64,000 nt of DNA from Cucumis sativus (GCF_000004075.3 NC_026660.2:23811498-23875497), one strand, 5' to 3'. Positions 35,671 to 48,786 are shown, counted from the stretch's first letter. Translations and numbers: made by a program. The notes: a model not told the origin generated them from the sequence alone.

Positions 35671-38355
35671 ATGGGAATAAGTGATGAACAAAAGGTTGGG
35701 TTCATGGGTTCTTGCAAAAGGAAACTTATTAGTGTTGTGGGGAGGATCAAGAAGCTTGGAAGAGATGATCCAAGAAGAATCATTCACTCTTTGAAAGTTG
35801 GCTTGGCTCTTACATTTGTTTCCTTGTTGTATTATTGGAGGCCTCTCTATGATGGTTTTGGTATTGCATCCATTTGGGCCGTTCTTACTGTTGTCGTTGT
35901 TTTCGAATTTACCGTAGGTAACTAATTACTGCACACATTCTCTCATCTCCATCTTAGTTAAAGATATAAGAAGATTACTTAACTGCAGCTTTTAGTTGTA
36001 TCAACAACCTTTGATTCAACTCACTCACTTATATATCCAACCATATCAATGTTTATACTACGTGGCAGATGACAAATAACCCTAGCTAGTTGCAACTAGA
36101 TAATTAATATGTGTACCACTAAACATAATTATTGGTGTTAATTATTATATTAATTTTCAGGTGCAACACTATCAAAAGGTCTAAACAGAGGACTTGGAAC
36201 ACTTCTAGCTGGAGCCTTAGGAGTGGGAGCTCAACATTTTGCCAGCCTTTTTGGCCAAACTGGAGAACCCATTGTTCTTGGCATTTTTGTTTTCTTGTTA
36301 GGTATAATATTTCTAATTTTACTATTACTTCTAATCTATAATATTAACAAACCAAAACAACTACTACTAACCCTTTATATATACACACATATTTAATTAT
36401 ATTGAATTTTTTGTTGGTTTAATTCCACCAGCGGCCGCATCGACGTTTTCTCGATTCTTTCCTCGGATTAAGGCACGATACGATTACGGTGTTTTGATTT
36501 TCATTTTAACCTTTAGTTTAGTATCCGTCTCGGGGTATCGAGTCGAGAAAATCTTGGAGTTAGCACATCAAAGATTATCAACCATATTGATTGGTGGAGC
36601 AACATGCGTGTTTATTTCTCTGTTTATATGTCCAGTTTGGGCTGGTGAAACACTTCATAACACCATTGCTTCTAACATCGAAAAGTTGGCAAACTACCTC
36701 GAAGGTAAGTGTTTTTAATAATAATAATAATAATATTTTCTTGGCATGCAAGTCACTCCAACAAAGAATAAAAATTTACATTATTTGTTAATATTTGTGT
36801 GTATATATATATATATAGGATTTGGAGGTGAATATTTCCAATATGAGGATAATGAAGAGAGTATTATCGTTGAAGATCACTCCAAATTACACAACAAATT
36901 ATCAAGTCTTCAAGCTTATAAAAGTGTGCTAACTTCACAGTCCTCCGAAGAATCTTTGGTAAATTTTAATAATTAATTTTGTATATGTGAATTATCATGT
37001 CTTCGAGCTTATATATCCAAAGATATATCAATATTCTTTGGATATATCATATCTGTATATAGAAAAAAAAAGAATATTATTAATTTGGTTAATTAATTAT
37101 ATGGAATTTGCAGGCAAATTTAGCATCATGGGAACCTAAACATGGGAAATTCTCATTTGGACATCCATGGAAACAATATTTGAAAATTGGATCACTCACT
37201 CGCCAATGTGCATATCAAATTGAATCCCTTAATGGCTATGTCATTCCAGCTGATATCCAAGTAAAATTCAACTTAATTTATCAATAACTTTTCCTTTCCT
37301 TTTTATTTTATCTATACATCCCTAATTTATTTATGCAATAATAATATTACTTTTGATTTAACATTTTTTTTCAAATCATTCATAAAAATTACGATTTAAG
37401 ATGAATATGACAACGATAATGTTTACATTCTTATAATATTGGTTTTGGAACTTTATATGTTCATAGCTCCTTTCTCCATCTCTAGAAGACTTGAAAATTA
37501 ATTAGAGAATAGATAATTAGCAATACTAATTGAAAAAAAAGATAGTTGTGATCGTAAGTACTACTAAACCTAAAAAAAAACATATTAACATATTTAAGGT
37601 CATAATATATTTTTGGTTTATATATATATAATGTAAATTTTGATAAAAATAAAATTTGAGAAACTAGTATTATTACATGAAAATATAACGAATAAAAGGT
37701 TAAAAGGATAAAGTAAAGTAGACCAAAATTAATAACTTAAATAAACTCAAACACTTAAGTTGATAGGTCATATTATCAAATTATACTAAACAAACTCGAA
37801 TTGATATTGAAGGTTGCAATTCAATTTCGAAGAAGAATAGAGGAATCATGCAAGGCCATAAGCACAGAATCAGGCAAAGCTCTAAGGATATTGGCTTCAT
37901 CGATCAAAGCAATGACAAATCCATCTTCTTCAAGCAAAACCCACATTGAAAATGCCAAGGCTGCCATTGATGACCTTAAGCACACACTAAAGAGTGGATA
38001 TTTGGAGAGCTCAGACCTATTGGGAATCATACCAGACGCAACAGTTTGTTGTATATTGATTGACATTGTGAAATCCGTCGAGAAGATATCGGAAGCCACC
38101 GACGAACTCGGTCGGTCGGCGAGGTTCAAAAGTGTGGAGGCAACAGTTTCTCCAGAGAAGTCATCGCAGTTACTTCACCGGGGGATCGTGAACCCGGTAT
38201 TCGACAGCGAGTGTGGAGATGGAGACGATCATGTTGTAATTAGGGTGGATAATAACAACATTAATAATAATAATGAAGCAGGTGAAATCGGAAAGTGTCA
38301 AGGTAATTTGGATGTGAAGCCAACAAGCAAAGGAGAGATAATAGTTTGTAAATAA
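35671..38355 (+). CDS. Aluminum-activated malate transporter (ALMT) family anion channel
   Basis: Membrane anion channel of the ALMT family, which moves malate and other anions across the plasma membrane or tonoplast; members act in aluminium tolerance, guard cells and ion balance. Six coding exons: 35671-35917, 36161-36301, 36432-36704, 36819-36958, 37114-37260, 37813-38355, giving 496 residues. [16 protein letters not shown] precedes the first membrane helix. Hydrophobic segments follow through [36 protein letters not shown] and [14 protein letters not shown], with [10 protein letters not shown] at the end of the membrane part. The cytosolic tail has the family WEP motif ([19 protein letters not shown]). 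The tail ends with an Asn-rich tract (NNNINNNN). Which ALMT clade it belongs to cannot be settled here. The first in-frame ATG was used as start. Confidence 0.95.
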
Positions 38356-40704
38356 GCTCTAGGGGAACTAAGGAAAAAAAAGGTTAAGGGGGCTAGGAAT
38401 TTTTTAAACTGGCCAAAGTAATATTAAAAGAAGAAGAAGAAGAAGGTGTTTAATTGGGGAGATTAATATTCTTAATTGGCCATTAATTTGCCCATATGCA
38501 ATGGCTTACCTTTTGTATTAAGAAAAAACTTAGATATAAAAGTTAAGAAATGAAAAGTTTTTGTTTCTTTAAATATTATTGGTGTTTGAGTATTAGGGTT
38601 TTGCAGCTTTTGAGTACTTTTTGCTACGTTATATAATATATATGATCAACAATGCTTTGAATCAAATCAAATCATTCTTACCTTTGTTAGGCAAATATAT
38701 AGTAAAATTCTTAATTGCAATTGTGAGTAATTGTTTCTTAAACTATTGTGAGTATTTTTTATAGTATAACATGGATATAAGAGATTCAAATCATCAACAT
38801 CTCAATAGTTTTTTAACACATAACCGTATATATACTAAGTTTTTTAACACATAACCGTATATATACTAGTTTAGGTTAGGTAACTGTATATATACTAGTT
38901 TAGGTTACGTTCACGTTCATTTTTCAATTACACAATTTAACCACTATTTAGTTGTATTCTATAGGATAATAAATTATAAATTAAACAGAAATTAGAGTAA
39001 TGTCTACTAGTTAAAGGAAATAGTGGAAGAATAATAATTACTTAATAACTTATAATTTGTGATTTAAACTCGTTTGATAACCATTATTTCTTTAATTTCA
39101 ATAAATGAAAACAAATTTGAGTTGGAAAGTCAAATTTAAGAAACTAAAAACATATTTTAAAATAAATTACACCAATTAAGATTTCATACCAATAATATTT
39201 TTCTTATTTATTTATTATGGAACTTTAATTTCTTCCTGACAATTCGGACGTTGATTTTTCCCTTTTATTAAAAAGGTTAAGAAGACCTTGTTAGTTTGAT
39301 TCTTAAACTTTTGTGGAAGTAATATTTTAATCTTTAAATTTTAGTTAGGGATGATCTCGTTCTTATACTTATATATATATTTGTAACAAAACGTAGTTTT
39401 TGTATGCTAATAAGTAGCAATGACTAAACAATTTAGTTTATATCATGAAAACTATCAATATGTTTTAAAGAAATTTCTTAAACTGAATAATATGTTATAA
39501 CAAACTATAAACACTAATTCAATTCGTAATATGATAATAATTGACATATAGCTAACTTTGATGAAAACTTTTATAATAGTGACTAAATCATTATAAATCG
39601 TAAAGTGCAATAACTTGGTCGTTAGTTAATAAAATTTAGGTCATACTAAATTCTTGTAATTAGGAACAAGTACTAAATTGTTATGAATTAAACTTTATGA
39701 AGTAAATTGAGCCTTAAACTGAAAAACGTTTATCCAAGTGAACACAACTCAAACCAAACAAATTTGTGGAGTTTGACCCTAAAAAAACGAAAGTTTAATG
39801 TTTGAATCATCCATCTTGAATGATTGAAATGTGTGTTTTAAATTTAATTGGAAGTCTAAGATAATAGAAGAAAAAACAAAGACTCTGTGGATATTTGGAA
39901 ATTGTCAACCTATTTTGTTCAATAATTTAAGCTGTGATTATGATAGGGATCATCTTTGACTAAATCATACACAATTCTCTAATGCTTAAACTAATTAAAT
40001 TCACAAACCCAACAACTTGATCCTACTAATTAAATTATCCAATTGCCCTACAAATTAATGCAACTTGAAGGGAAATTTAAATTTTAAATATTATGATTTT
40101 AGTATTTATCAAAATAAATAATATCTTTTCTATTCTTCAAAATTTGAGAGTATTTTCTTAAAAGATATTTACAAGTATACCAAAGTCTTCTTTTTCTTAC
40201 ATAAGGACAAATTTTTTGGTTTAATTTTAGTTACTTCTAAATATACATATTTAATTAGGCTTTATCAACAAATATTATAATTAGTCTAAGTTGGTTGTTA
40301 ATTAATTTCTTTCTTATTCTTCTTCTTGTAAGTCTCCAATATTAGTCTTTTCTCTATCATTTTTTTAAGAAATATATTTACATTATTATATCTCTTTTTA
40401 ATAAAATAAAATCTATTGTTTTTTTTTTACCAAGTTTCATAAAATTTAGCTTCATTATATTAAACTACTAAAGTTTAAAATTTATATTGCATCTAAAAAA
40501 AGATATAAAAAGTAAAATAGAATGACTCACGAATATAATAAATTAGAAAGATTGATTATAGGAGGAATGATTAAATGTTTCTTCATATTAATAAAACTAT
40601 ATTCTTAAAAAATAAAATAAAATAACCCAATATAGTATTTATATTTATAATTTAAATATTCAAGGAAGGAAGTTGGTGAGTGATGGATTGTCTGTGACTA
40701 TAGA
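38356..40704. other. Intergenic between ALMT and the syntaxin pair
   Basis: A GAAGAAGAAGAAGAAG run at about 38430 lies in the probable ALMT 3'UTR. Apart from a local tandem repeat at 38807-38905, this is AT-rich DNA without coding potential. Near 39070 there is GTTTGATAACCATT, resembling a MITE edge, but no full element could be delimited. Confidence 0.55.
38807..38905. repeat. Three-copy local tandem repeat
   Basis: Units share AACACATAACCGTATATATACTA (written here as AACACATAACCG + TATATATACTA), occurring twice. A third, shorter copy is GTAACTGTATATATACTAG, followed by GTTTAGGTTA. The unit is roughly 36 bases. Confidence 0.8.
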
Positions 40705-42960
40705 AGATGGCTATGAGTTGACTGCCAAATTTTCTGCAATGATTTAACGTAACATTCAAACTAAGATCTAAAATCTTTCACACTCTTATTTTAGTTGCAA
40801 CTTGTATTCTTTTAGTTTAAATGCAAAATCGAAAATGGAAAAAATTGATTAAATTGACATAGTCTTAGTTGTTTAATAATTCCTAATTAAAAGAAACATT
40901 CCCTATATCAAGTAAAATAGAACTTTTATATATATACTAATATTAATTCAAGTACCACCCCACAATTTAATTACATAACCATCAATTTGAAATACTTTAT
41001 TTGGACGAATTTTATCCAAACATAATTAGTTTAAAGTTTATCAAATTAAGAATTTTGTTTTTCTTTATAGCGATTTCACCATAGCTCTTTTTAAATGTTT
41101 TTATTTTCAACTAAACTAAAACGTAGCCGTTAAAATTTATATAGTATAGTATTAATTTGATTTCAATATTCTTATAATCATTGGACAGATACGTTAACAT
41201 GGTAAATCTAATAGATCTTAATGGTAAACACTATTCACATGTTTCTAAAATTTGTATCACAGAATGTAATATATATACACACACCAAGCATATACTTATA
41301 TATGTGTGTGTATTTTGACTCTCAACACAATAAATTTATTTTTTTAGTATTAAAGTCAAACATATTTGGTGTATAATCGAACGTGAAAATATCAATTTAA
41401 ATTCTGCAATTTAGTTAATATAATATATATTATTAAAAAAGTTCAAAGATAATTCGTTTGAAAAGTCCAACCTTCGTCACTTTCTTCAATTTCCAAGTTC
41501 GTTGATGTAACCATTACAGCTCCTCCATTGACTACACACCATCCTTAAATCCCCGATTTCCATTCCATTTCCCTCTTATTTTCATTCAAAATCAGACTAA
41601 ATACTTATAACTGATTACAATAATGAACGATCTGTTTTCCACCGATTCCTTCCGCCAAGAGCATCACCAATATCGCCACCATGACACCGTCGAGATGTCC
41701 GACAACTTGCCGTCCTCAACCACGATCAATCTCAACACCTTCTTCGACGACGTGGAGTCGGTCAAGGCGGAATTAACAGAACTCGAAGGGCTCCACCGAA
41801 GCCTCCAGAATTCTCACGAACAGAGCAAAACTCTACACAATTCCAAGGCGATTAAGGATGTTCGATCGCGAATGGAGACGGCTGTGACATTGGCTTTGAA
41901 GAAGGCTAGGTTTATCAAGGTCCGGCTGGAGGAACTGGACCGGTCGAATGAGGAGAACCGGAAGCTTCCTGGTTGTGGGTATGGATCCTCGGCGGACCGG
42001 TCGAGAACATCGGTGGTGAGCGGATTGAGGAAGAAGCTGTGTGATTCAATGGAGAGTTTTAACAGATTGAGAGAAGAGATAACGAAGACGTATAAGGAGA
42101 CGATTGAACGGAGGTATTTTACAATTACAGGGGAAAATCCGGATGAGAAGACTGTTGAATTGTTGATCTCTACAGGTTTCATTTTTAGTTCTTTCTTCCT
42201 CTTTTATTTTTAACATAAAATTCAAAGTCTTCACCTTCAAATTGTATTTAAAAGATTGAATATGATATATACTAAAATGATGTGGGTATATATGGTAAAG
42301 GTGAAAGTGAAACGTTCTTGCAAAAAGCAATACAAAAGCAAGGAAGAGGAAGAGTTCTGGAAACAATCCAAGAGATTCAAGAAAGGCACGACGCAGTGAA
42401 AGACATAGAGAGGAATTTGAGAGAGTTGCACCAAGTTTTCTTGGACATGGCGGTTATGGTTCAAGCACAGGGGCAGCAGTTAGACGACATCGAAAGCCAA
42501 GTTACTCGAGCCAACTCTGCTGTCAAGCGGGGCACGTCTCAGCTACAAACTGCAAGGTACTATCAAAAAAACACTCGCAAATGGATCTGCATAGGCGTCA
42601 GTGTTGGTGCTACAGTCATTCTCATCATTATAATCGTTGCTATCGCCCGCGCGATAAAGAAAAAGGATGGTTAGTTTGTTCTTTAAATGAAATTGAGATG
42701 TATTTTGTATTTAGTTAATTGTGTTAGTAAAACAAATTGTTTGTTTTCCTAATATCCTATGTTGATGAATTTCAAATAACTTTATGGAAATGGTTGTGAT
42801 TAGTTAATGTAACTTTCAATATGACTTAATTACATCATAATATACTATTTTTTAAATAATTAAAACAATATAATGCTTCTATACTAGTGTATCGTAAATA
42901 TTATTGTAAAGTAAGAAACTTAAAAATAAATGAAAAGATGGTTGCGTAAGAGGAAGAGTA
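40705..42960. repeat. Left unit of the syntaxin tandem duplication
   Basis: Matches 44245-46960 in the same orientation. The edge is at AGATGGCTATGAGTTGAC (40705; partner 44245). The offset is 3540 at the left edge but 4055 at the coding region because the right unit carries an insertion of about 0.56 kb. Flanks differ by many substitutions and indels. The leader and coding region are nearly identical. Confidence 0.88.
41623..42674 (+). CDS. SYP121/SYP122-like plasma-membrane syntaxin (Qa-SNARE), copy 1
   Basis: Qa-SNARE that drives fusion of secretory vesicles with the plasma membrane; SYP121 (PEN1) also acts in pre-invasion defence. Two exons, 41623-42175 and 42301-42674, give 308 residues. 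It starts [10 protein letters not shown] like SYP12 proteins. The Habc region contains [20 protein letters not shown] and [33 protein letters not shown] follows. The SNARE motif ([20 protein letters not shown] to [14 protein letters not shown]) includes the zero-layer Gln in [11 protein letters not shown]-terminal membrane anchor follows RKWICIG. The tail after the anchor is short (KKKDG), unlike the long tail of Arabidopsis SYP121. An AUG-UAA sits 118 bases upstream. Confidence 0.95.
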
Positions 42961-44244
42961 GTTATTGGTGTTAGTGTTATGATAATTCTAGTTAGAGACG
43001 GATTTATTAAGAGATTATGATACTCAAAACATGAACTTTCATATTTTAATATTAATTTTAAAGTGTAAGATTACACTATATATATTAAATAATACTTTTT
43101 TTAACTAAAATTTTAGTTAGTAATGATTGTGTTCCCGTTACAAAATCACGAACAAAATTTTAATAACTCTAAATGTCAATTTTATTAACAAATTTCAATA
43201 AGGTCATAAAAACAATGTTTTAAAAAGAGAGAACAAAATCTAATTAAGATAAAACTCTAATTTATTTTCTAATAATCGTTTGTTATCTAACAAATATTTA
43301 AAAAAAGAATACAACAAACCAGCTATCAAACTCACATTTATTTTCACTCTCTCACCAATATTCCATGAAAAATGTATTTTTTATGCAATTTTTAAATTCA
43401 CATTTAAATCACGTGAAAATTGTTAGTATTTTCTTTATTGCTACAAATGTTATTGAAGCATCAATGAAACGTTAAGATATTATATAGTGCTCATTGCCCC
43501 GTATAAAATTTGTGTAAGTAATATTGGAGTTTGGATAAAATATACTTAATTTTTATATAAACAAAAAAACAAAATAACTGCCAAAATAATTTTAAAATTT
43601 AAAAACAAAAACAAAATTAACTTAGACTAAGTTCCTAAGTTGGAAGGGGATTAAAAAAGATGTTTAATTACTATTAGTCTATTTTGGTCCTTTTTTATCT
43701 TCTAAGTTTGTTAAAATTTGAGACTATATAGTTCTAAATGCTACTTTTTCCAACAATCCTCAATTTAGTCTCTAATACAATTTTATTATTAAACTTTTTT
43801 TAAAGAATTTTTTATTCTCCATATTTTTACTATAAATTTTGAGAATATATTCACATAATTTTTTGAATGAAAATTACTATATTATTTAGTTAATTTTTGT
43901 AGATATATTAAATTTTAAAATAAAATTTATTGAAGGTAGAAAAAATAAAATCAGACAATTAAAAATGCATCAACCGGACAAAATTCAAGGTAATATATGC
44001 ATTTTTTAACAAATAAAAAAAAATTAGGGTCGTGCGTTTAATTTCATGGGATGGACATCGTTTGAAGTACCACATTTGTTTCACGGTGATGTAAGGTGTT
44101 CAAATATTTAAAGATTTTCGAACATTCTAAAATACACAATTTGTGATTTTAAATGTCTTTACAAAATATTCCTACAAAATTAATAATGTAATTTCGAACC
44201 TCCACTACAAAAAAAATCGAATAATTCCAACTTGGACGAGACCT
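42961..44244. other. Spacer between syntaxin units, including a dispersed repeat
   Basis: No coding sequence. From about 43550 it carries one copy of a dispersed repeat also found at 50640-51105. The right syntaxin unit begins directly after this repeat. Confidence 0.6.
43550..44210. repeat. Dispersed repeat, copy A
   Basis: Shares with 50640-51105 a stretch around TAGACTAAGTTCCTAAGT, then GGAAGGGGATTAAAAAAGAT, TCTATTTTGGTCC, CTCAATTTAGTCTCTAATAC and, later, AAATGTCTT. Both copies are in the same orientation; this one has an extra segment after about 43980. It looks like an old non-coding element, family unknown. Confidence 0.7.
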
Positions 44245-44463
44245 AGATGGCTATGAGTTGACTTCCAAATTTTCTACAATGATGTAACATTCAAACTAAG
44301 ATCTAAAGTCTTTCACTCTTATTTTAGTAACAACTTGTATTCTTTTAGTTTAAATGAAAAAGGAAAAAAATGATTAAATTGACCTAGTCTTAATTAGTTG
44401 TTCAATAATTCCTAATTAAATGAAACATTCCCTATATCGAGTAAAATAGAACTTATATATATG

Positions 44464-45028
44464 TAATTCGGGGTGTAATGTGGTTAGATTAGAAGACATT
44501 CTCAATCCGATTTCATGTTAATTATTTGAGTTTTCTGGTTGTATTTTTTTTTTCATTTCTACCGATTGTAAAGTTCAAAATAGTTCTCATTTTTAAAACA
44601 AAAATTCAAAATTGACGTACATTCAGATTTCAAACATACATAATTCAAAATTTCATACATACATAAACTCAATGTTTGAAGTATTCATAAATTCAAAGTT
44701 ACAAACATAAATAAGAATGTCATGCGTAAAGAAGGAGAAGAGAAAGACCTAATTTTTTAAGTTTTATTTTATTACATAAATATTATATATCTACATTATA
44801 TAAATTTGGGTTGGGTTTGGGTTGAACAAAAAATTTTAACCTTCCAACTCGAGACTCAACCGAACTCGAAAAAATTCAATTTTTTAAAGTCAATTCATAT
44901 TTTAACTCTAATCCAACCTAACTCATAATATAAATTGGATAGTCCGAGTTGTCACAGATTCAACCCATATTTTTATATACAGATAATAATGCAATAATAT
45001 AGAATGAGATTGTCAGAGTGTAATATAC
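44464..45028. mobile_element. Insertion specific to the right syntaxin unit, MITE-like
   Basis: The left unit runs directly from ...TATATATACTAA to TATTAATTCAAG, whereas the right unit has about 560 extra bases in between. The inserted DNA contains TTGGGTTGGGTTTGGGTTGAA and a distant opposed, imperfect partner (AATCCAACCTAACTC), a pattern I know from many plant short non-autonomous elements. Exact ends and target duplication are unresolved in the AT-rich edges. Confidence 0.55.
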
Positions 45029-45677
45029 TTGGTATTAATTCAAGTATCACCCGGCCTCCACAATTTATTCTCAATCAATTTGTAATGATACTTTATTTGA
45101 ACTCATATAAAATTCACACCTATTTGGTTTTAAAGTTTATCAAGTTAAAAAATTTGTTTTTTTCATAGCGGCCTCATGAAGCTCTCTTTAAAGTAACTAT
45201 TAAAATTTATATACTATAGTCTTTAATTTCAATATTCTTTATGATTGGACAAATACGTTAAAATGAATGAAATATAAATTGAACATTGTGAACCTAATAG
45301 ATCTTAATGGTAAACGTTCACATGTTCTAAAACTTGTATCACATAAAATGTAATATACACACACATAAGCTAATACAGATATGACATACACATGTGTATT
45401 TATATTTGACTCTCAACACAATAAATTTATTTTTTTAGTTTTAAAGTTAAATATATTTGGTGAAAATATCAATTCAGATTCTGATTTTTTAAAACAATTA
45501 AAGATAATTCGTTTGAAAAGTCTAACCTTCATCACCTTCTTCAATTTCCAAGTTCGTTGATGTAACCATTACAGCTCCTCCATTGCCTACACACCATCCT
45601 TAAATCCCCGATTTCCATTCCATTTCCCTCTTATTTTCATTCAAAATCACACTAAATACTTATAACTGATCACAATA

Positions 45678-46718
45678 ATGAACGATCTGTTTTCCACCGA
45701 TTCCTTCCGCCAAGAGCATCACCAATATCGCCACCATGACACCGTCGAGATGTCCGACAACTCGCCCTCCTCAACCACGATCAATCTCAACACCTTCTTC
45801 GACGACGTGGAGTCGGTCAAGGCGGAATTAACAGAACTCGAAGGGCTCCACCGAAGCCTCCAGAATTCTCACGAACAGAGCAAAACTCTACACAATTCCA
45901 AGGCGATTAAGGATGTTCGATCGCGAATGGAGACGGCTGTGACATTGGCTTTGAAGAAGGCTAGGTTTATCAAGGTCCGGCTGGAGGAACTGGACCGGTC
46001 GAATGAGGAGAACCGGAAGCTTCCTGGTTGTGGGTATGGATCCTCGGCGGACCGGTCGAGAACATCGGTGGTGAGCGGATTGAGGAAGAAGCTGTGTGAT
46101 TCAATGGAGAGTTTTAACAGATTGAGAGAAGAGATAACGAAGACGTATAAGGAGACGATTGAACGGAGGTATTTTACAATTACAGGGGAAAATCCGGATG
46201 AGAAGACTGTTGAATTGTTGATCTCTACAGGTTTCATTTTTAGTTCTTTCTTCTTCTTTTATTTTTAATTAACATAAAACTCAAAGTCTTCACCTTCAAA
46301 TTGTATTTAAAAGATTGAATATGATATATACTAAAATGATGTGGGTATATATGATAAAGGTGAAAGTGAAACGTTCTTGCAAAAAGCAATACAAAAGCAA
46401 GGAAGAGGAAGAGTTCTGGAAACAATCCAAGAGATTCAAGAAAGGCACGACGCAGTGAAAGACATAGAGAGGAATTTGAGAGAGTTGCACCAAGTTTTTT
46501 TGGACATGGCGGTTATGGTTCAAACACAGGGGCAGCAGTTAGACGACATCGAAAGCCAAGTTACTCGAGCCAACTCTGCTGTCAGGCGGGGCACGTCTCA
46601 GCTACAAACTGCAAGATACTATCAAAAGAACACTCGCAAATGGATCTGCATAGGCATTAGTATTGTTGCAGCCATTGTCATCATCATTATCGTTGCTGTC
46701 GTCCTCTCAAATAAGTAA
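45678..46718 (+). CDS. SYP121/SYP122-like plasma-membrane syntaxin (Qa-SNARE), copy 2
   Basis: Tandem paralogue of the gene at 41623. Exons 45678-46230 and 46360-46718 give 303 residues. By eye, exon 1 (553 bases) differs from copy 1 at only two bases, giving one residue change (Leu to Ser in the DNSPSS stretch). The intron is nearly identical apart from a four-base insertion. The SNARE motif is the same apart from Ala to Thr and Lys to Arg changes. After RKWICIG the anchors diverge: copy 2 reads [20 protein letters not shown] and ends. Both reading frames are intact, so both probably encode working SNAREs. It shares the AUG-UAA 118 bases before the start. Confidence 0.95.
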
Positions 46719-46960
46719 GAGGGTGATGAGAAGTTTTTTTTTTTTTTTAAATGAAATTGCAATATGTTGATTTGGTAAGTATTTTGGTTTTAGTTATTTG
46801 TGTTAGTAAAAATGTGAATTGTTTTCTTAATATCCTAAAACTTCATGGAAATTGCTGTGATTAAGTTAATGTAACTTTCATTACGATTATATAATGCTTT
46901 TATATGTATATTGTAAATATCCTTGTGAGGTAAGAAATTTAAAAATAAATGAAAAAGTCA

Positions 46961-48763
46961 TTGCAAAGTCATATAAAATTTAAGAATATTTTAAAGTTAA
47001 TAAAGAGAAAATTTAATGGAAAAAAGTTTAAAATAAGTATACGTTTTTTCCTTAAAAAATATATGTTACTTTTATGGTTTTTTCAAATTCAATTTATTTG
47101 AAAATCAAAGTATTGGATTGAAACTAAAAATTAAGAAAAGTTGAAAATTGGTCGAGTAGCATATTTAAAAATAAAAAACTTTACTCTTCATCAAATAAAA
47201 CATTTATATATGAAACATACAATTGCTAATTTTCATGATCCAAAAACTTGAAAAGAGTTAATGAAAGTTATTTCTTAAATAAATAGATTTTTCTTTTCAA
47301 GTTTTGGAGAAAACTACCAAATTTTCGATAAAACTTGACATTTGCATTAAAAAATTTGAGATTCCAATAAAAAAAAAATCCACTATAAACCAAAGAAAGA
47401 AAAGAAAAGAAAAACTATATCAAGGAAAGGTGTATGTTTATATGTTTAATTTTGAAAGAGTAAAAAAAAGAAAAAAGAAGAAGTCAATAGTTATTAAAGA
47501 AAGACTTTTAAATTTTGATTTTTTGTTAGTTGAATTGGAATATATGTTCTTTTTAAAATAATCTTAGAAGACATTCAGCTAGTAAACAAAACATATTTTT
47601 AAAAATGGAAAGGTTTCTTATTATGAATTATACTAATATATTTTTTTAGAAATTATTCATTCACGGTGGTTATTTCATAATTCAAATTTATTTCTCTACA
47701 CAAAATTAACACTGTAAATACGAAAAAGTTAGGAATAAAATTATCTAATTTAGGGAAGTGAAAAGTATAAATTATCACATACTAGAACGCTTATTATTTT
47801 TTTTTCATTTTAAAAGACCATTATTAAATGTGTTTTTAATCCTTCAAAACCAATTTTAATGATAAGATAATTGCATTTAAAATGGTAAAAGTGTTAGGGA
47901 CTTCTAATTATGTTTACAATCAATCACCCATTCAAACTTCCACATTGTTGATGACCATTATATGTCATTTTTTCATTCAAATTACAAGTTTAATACCATC
48001 GATTAATTTATTCATTAAATATGCGATTCTAAAATGAAAACCATGTCGTTTCTAGCACTAACTCTAATACCACGTTATAATTTAAAAAAAAACAATTATA
48101 ATTAAATATACACATTAGCACGAACAATTTTCTTTAAATCCTTATTTGTTAAGGAAAATAATAATGAAAAAAAAAAAGGAGAGTTGACCATAAAATGTTG
48201 CCTATAAATTAAAAGATTTAAAATCCTCACCGAATGATAATGTATATTTATTCTCCCAATCACATGCATACTTGTTTGACTTTTTTTATAAACAAAAAAA
48301 ACCTAAAATTAAATTTTGATTTGGCATCCTTCTTGTCAAATTTGGTGTGAGTAACATTAATTAACTAATTAATCTGTCATGCATCAAATATTTTTTTAAT
48401 GATATATACTCTACATCAATAACGAAATTAAAATTTTAAAAAAATCATTTTAGATTAGATAAAAAATTTAAGAGCTTAGAATGAAATATAATAAAAAGTT
48501 AAAACATATAATAATTTTCAACCTATTCTAATACTGATAATGCAAAATCTTTAGTGTTTTTTTCATAATAAAAACTATTATTCAATAGAAAATGAGTCCT
48601 AAAAAAAACTATTTAACAAAAATATTTACATTTACCATTTAACAAAAAATAAAGAAAAGGAAAAAAATGTTTAAATTATTTGTGTTTTGATTTGATATTG
48701 AAATGCCATTTCTTGGCAATTTGGCGTTGACTTGTAATTCAGTATGGCCGTAAAATCCTATCA
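46961..48763. other. Intergenic between syntaxin copy 2 and the ATL gene
   Basis: Very AT-rich, with A-rich stretches (for example 47355-47480) that open a Lys-rich frame by composition only. No gene, RNA or clear mobile element. Confidence 0.6.
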
Positions 48764-48786
48764 ATGAATCAAAAAGACTTGCAACA

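Larger units (their letters stand above)
44245..46960. repeat. Right unit of the syntaxin tandem duplication
   Basis: Homologous to 40705-42960. Differences are concentrated outside the leader and coding region, and in the membrane-anchor end of exon 2. Confidence 0.88.

Noticed and set aside
40705-46960. Idea that the exocyst and syntaxin genes form a functional secretion cluster
   Set aside because: They lie over 20 kb apart with unrelated genes between them, and plant genes of one pathway are rarely clustered this way; shared pathway membership alone is not evidence.
47304-47561. 85-codon Lys-rich open frame
   Set aside because: Produced by A-rich sequence; no ATG-based or family support.
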